From Actinomycetota bacterium (lineage in GTDB: Bacteria > Actinomycetota > Acidimicrobiia > Spongiisociales > ZC4RG35), in contig JAKEHF010000063.1 in NCBI GenBank assembly GCA_022615295.1, positions 1 through 7,579 of the forward strand: a stretch of 7,579 nt of DNA, read 5' to 3'. The notes below the pieces were generated by a model. The model did no database searches. It was not told the DNA's origin and saw only the letters and a program-made list of their open reading frames with translations. Of this stretch, positions 6,154 through 7,579 are shown piece by piece. Made by a program: the position numbers and the translations under genes. Each line of letters starts with the position of its first letter. Position 1 is the stretch's first letter.

Positions 6154-6159
6154 TAGGCT
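6154..6159 (+). promoter_or_regulatory. Candidate -10 box (TAGGCT) for a leaderless PLP-enzyme transcript
   Basis: TAGGCT fits TAnnnT and ends 6 nt before the ATG at 6166, the geometry expected when transcription starts on the A of the start codon. A GGAG follows immediately (6160-6163) but is only 2 nt from the ATG, too close for a normal Shine-Dalgarno. This favours leaderless translation. No good -35 is visible around 6131-6136. Confidence 0.45.
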
Positions 6160-6165
6160 GGAGAT

Positions 6166-7383
6166 ATGGCAGAGACCAATCCGCAGACGGCCTCCGTGGG
6201 CAAGGGCCACGATCCGGAGCGTCATCTCGGATCGCTCAAGACTCCCATATACGAGACCTCTACGTTCGTCTTCGAGAGCGCCGCCGCCGGCAAGCGGTAC
6301 TTCGAGATCGTCTACGGGGGCGCCGAACCCAGCCCCGGCGAGGACCCTGGCTACAGCTACAGCAGGCTGGACGCCCCGAATCTCAGAGTTGCCGAGGAGC
6401 GTCTCGCCTATTGGGAGGAGACCGAGGATGCCCTGGTGTTCAACGCAGGGATGGCCGCCATCGGCACCTTGTTTCTCACCCTGCTCCGACCCGGCGACGT
6501 GGTGATCTACTCCAGCCCGGCCTATGGGGGAACGCTGACCCTTCTCCGGGGGCTGATGACAGAGATCGGTGTGATCGCCAGGGCCTATGGCCCCGCCACC
6601 ACTGGGGACGGTCTGGCTGATCTCGTCGGCGACGACCGTCTGAGCATGGTGTACGTCGAGACTCCTGCGAACCCGACCAATGACATCTATGACATCGAGA
6701 TGCTCTCCGCGTTGGCCACGGAGCACGGGGCGGTCACCGTCGTCGACAACACCTTCCTCAGCCCGGTGTGGCAGAAACCGGTGCGTCACGGCGCCGATCT
6801 CATCGTCCACTCCGCCACCAAATACCTGGGGGGGCACAGCGATCTGACCGCCGGGGTGGTCTGTGGGCGGGCCGATCTGATCGAGCGTCTCCGTCACACC
6901 CGCTACGAGCTGGGCACCACGGCCCAACCCGCCACCGCCTGGCTGCTCACCCGGAGCCTCGAGACGTTGCAGATAAGGGTCGAGCGTCAGACGGCGACGG
7001 CGACCTCGGTGGCCGCCTTCCTCGCCGAGCATCCCAAGGTGGAGACGGTGAGCCATCTCAGCTTGCTCGGTGCGGACGACCCACGTCATGACATCTTCAA
7101 GCGTCAGTGCACCGGGCCTGGGGCGATGATCAGCTTCATAGTCACCGGTGGTGAGGAGGCCGTCTTCAGGATGCTCGACGCGATGAGAGTTGTCCGGCTC
7201 GCCGTATCCCTGGGAGGGACCGAATCGCTCGCCTCACATCCTTGGACGATGAGTCATGCCCTGATGCCCGCCGAGGAGAAGACGAGGATCGGGGTGTCAC
7301 CGGGTCTGGTCAGGCTGTCGGTGGGGGTCGAGAGCCCTGACGACTTGATCGCCGACCTCGGTCAGGCATTGGACCGTGTCTAG
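6166..7383 (+). CDS. Cys/Met metabolism PLP-dependent enzyme (cystathionine gamma-synthase / gamma-lyase family)
   Basis: This is a fold-type I PLP enzyme of sulfur amino-acid metabolism acting on cystathionine, methionine or O-acyl-homoserine. It has 405 residues, typical for the family. PLP is held by Lys219 in IVHSATKYLGGHSD, with Asp194 (VVDNT) at the pyridine nitrogen and Tyr120 (SSPAYGGT) stacking on the ring. The phosphate-binding Tyr65 and Arg67 (YSRLDAPN) come from the partner subunit. VETPANPTN (164-172) and the carboxylate-binding Arg383 (RLSVGVE) are also present. The residue after Tyr-Gly in the YGGT motif is Gly122, where classical methionine gamma-lyases carry a Cys, so methionine gamma-lyase activity is less likely. 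Family members with different reactions look alike, so the exact reaction is open. A longer insert at about residues 46-62 (EIVYGGAEPSPGEDPG) precedes the YSR motif. The gene is divergent from the sirtuin and probably leaderless. No homoserine or cysteine biosynthesis gene is adjacent. Confidence 0.92.
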   Translation: MAETNPQTASVGKGHDPERHLGSLKTPIYETSTFVFESAAAGKRYFEIVYGGAEPSPGEDPGYSYSRLDAPNLRVAEERLAYWEETEDALVFNAGMAAIGTLFLTLLRPGDVVIYSSPAYGGTLTLLRGLMTEIGVIARAYGPATTGDGLADLVGDDRLSMVYVETPANPTNDIYDIEMLSALATEHGAVTVVDNTFLSPVWQKPVRHGADLIVHSATKYLGGHSDLTAGVVCGRADLIERLRHTRYELGTTAQPATAWLLTRSLETLQIRVERQTATATSVAAFLAEHPKVETVSHLSLLGADDPRHDIFKRQCTGPGAMISFIVTGGEEAVFRMLDAMRVVRLAVSLGGTESLASHPWTMSHALMPAEEKTRIGVSPGLVRLSVGVESPDDLIADLGQALDRV

Positions 7384-7496
7384 TCCATTTGACATCGGGA
7401 GTAGGTCGCTCAACCCATTATGACCACTCCTAGTGGCCAATAGCTTTACACCTCACTTGGGGCAGGCCGGGAGACGTGAGATGAGGGAGATGACAC
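7384..7496 (+). promoter_or_regulatory. Intergenic region with candidate promoter and small hairpin before the exported-protein gene
   Basis: A perfect TTGACA lies at 7389-7394, right after the PLP-enzyme stop codon. The nearest -10-like CATTAT (7416-7421) is 21 nt away, which is too long for an ideal sigma-70-type promoter. A TAnnnT hexamer TAGCTT is at 7441-7446 and would give a leader of about 45 nt. CCACT-CCT-AGTGG (7424-7436) is a short perfect inverted repeat with no T-run after it, so it is a weak terminator candidate at best and could be an operator. A strong GAGGGAG (7483-7489) is the ribosome binding site of the next gene. Confidence 0.3.
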
Positions 7497-7579
7497 GTGA
7501 AGAAGGCGCTGCTCTTCGTGGCCACGTTCACACTGGTTCTCACTACCGGGGTCGCCGTGGCCTTCATGACCACTCCCGG
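7497..7579 (+). CDS. N-terminus of an exported protein with signal peptide (runs off right edge)
   Basis: Only 27 codons are visible. The GTG start is preceded by GAGGGAG (7483-7489) with a 7-nt spacer, a good Shine-Dalgarno. The peptide opens MKKALLF, then a hydrophobic run to about residue 22 ending GVAVA, giving a likely signal peptidase I site AVA before Phe23. This is a textbook Sec signal or N-terminal anchor: two lysines, a hydrophobic core and small residues at -3 and -1. No lipobox cysteine is seen in the visible part. The function cannot be inferred. An ATG at 7481 opens a different frame, but its translation is charged and histidine-rich without a signal, so I prefer the GTG frame. 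Confidence 0.65.
   Translation, partial: MKKALLFVATFTLVLTTGVAVAFMTTP

Noticed and set aside
6118..7089. Long minus-strand open frame (323 codons) antisense to the PLP enzyme
   Set aside because: It lies wholly within and opposite to a gene with a complete PLP active site, and would run into the divergent control region. Its product is G/H/R-rich without recognisable domains.
7424..7436. CCACT-CCT-AGTGG considered as the terminator of the PLP-enzyme gene
   Set aside because: The stem is only 5 bp and there is no downstream T-tract. It is mentioned only as part of the intergenic region.
7420..7576. 11-nt direct repeat ATGACCACTCC at 7420-7430 and 7566-7576
   Set aside because: There are only two copies, one inside a coding sequence, with no further structure. 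It is probably chance.

Overview
The window is GC-rich, dense bacterial chromosomal DNA. It has GTG as well as ATG starts, gaps of about 20 nt between co-oriented genes, TAnnnT-type -10 hexamers placed just before start codons (leaderless style), and a TPP riboswitch with no terminator stem. Together these suggest an actinobacterium, possibly of an Acidimicrobiia-like lineage, though the sequence alone cannot fix the taxon. I see no mobile element, CRISPR array, tRNA or rRNA.

Layout. Six genes lie on the minus strand, read from right to left. They are a Sir2-family NAD-dependent deacylase (6089-5322), a long-form acyl-CoA dehydrogenase (5298-3520), an SDR oxidoreductase (3501-2731), a FabF-type beta-ketoacyl-ACP synthase (2708-1545), then a TPP riboswitch (about 1518-1430) heading thiB (1397-369) and thiP (372 to beyond the left edge). 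Divergent from the sirtuin is a Cys/Met-metabolism PLP enzyme (6166-7383, plus). It is followed by the start of an exported protein (7497 to the right edge, plus).

How the genes may work together. The sirtuin, acyl-CoA dehydrogenase, SDR and ketoacyl synthase form a tight cluster around acyl-chain chemistry. The sirtuin could remove acyl marks from lysines that arise from the same acyl-CoA pool, but that link is inference. thiB and thiP are two parts of a thiamine/TPP importer under TPP feedback; the ATPase is not in the window. The PLP enzyme belongs to trans-sulfuration or methionine metabolism and shares a 76-nt divergent control region with the sirtuin.

The most interesting non-coding signals are four. 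First, a complete TPP aptamer is followed by two mutually exclusive RNA pairings that could gate the thiB ribosome binding site. Second, the hexamer TAGGCT recurs at three upstream positions, 6-7 nt before a start codon or a likely transcription start. Third, a perfect 9-bp inverted repeat straddles the acyl-CoA dehydrogenase stop and the SDR start. Fourth, a perfect 14-bp palindrome lies in the divergent intergenic region. The genes all belong to known families, and I found no clear sign of a wholly new enzyme system.
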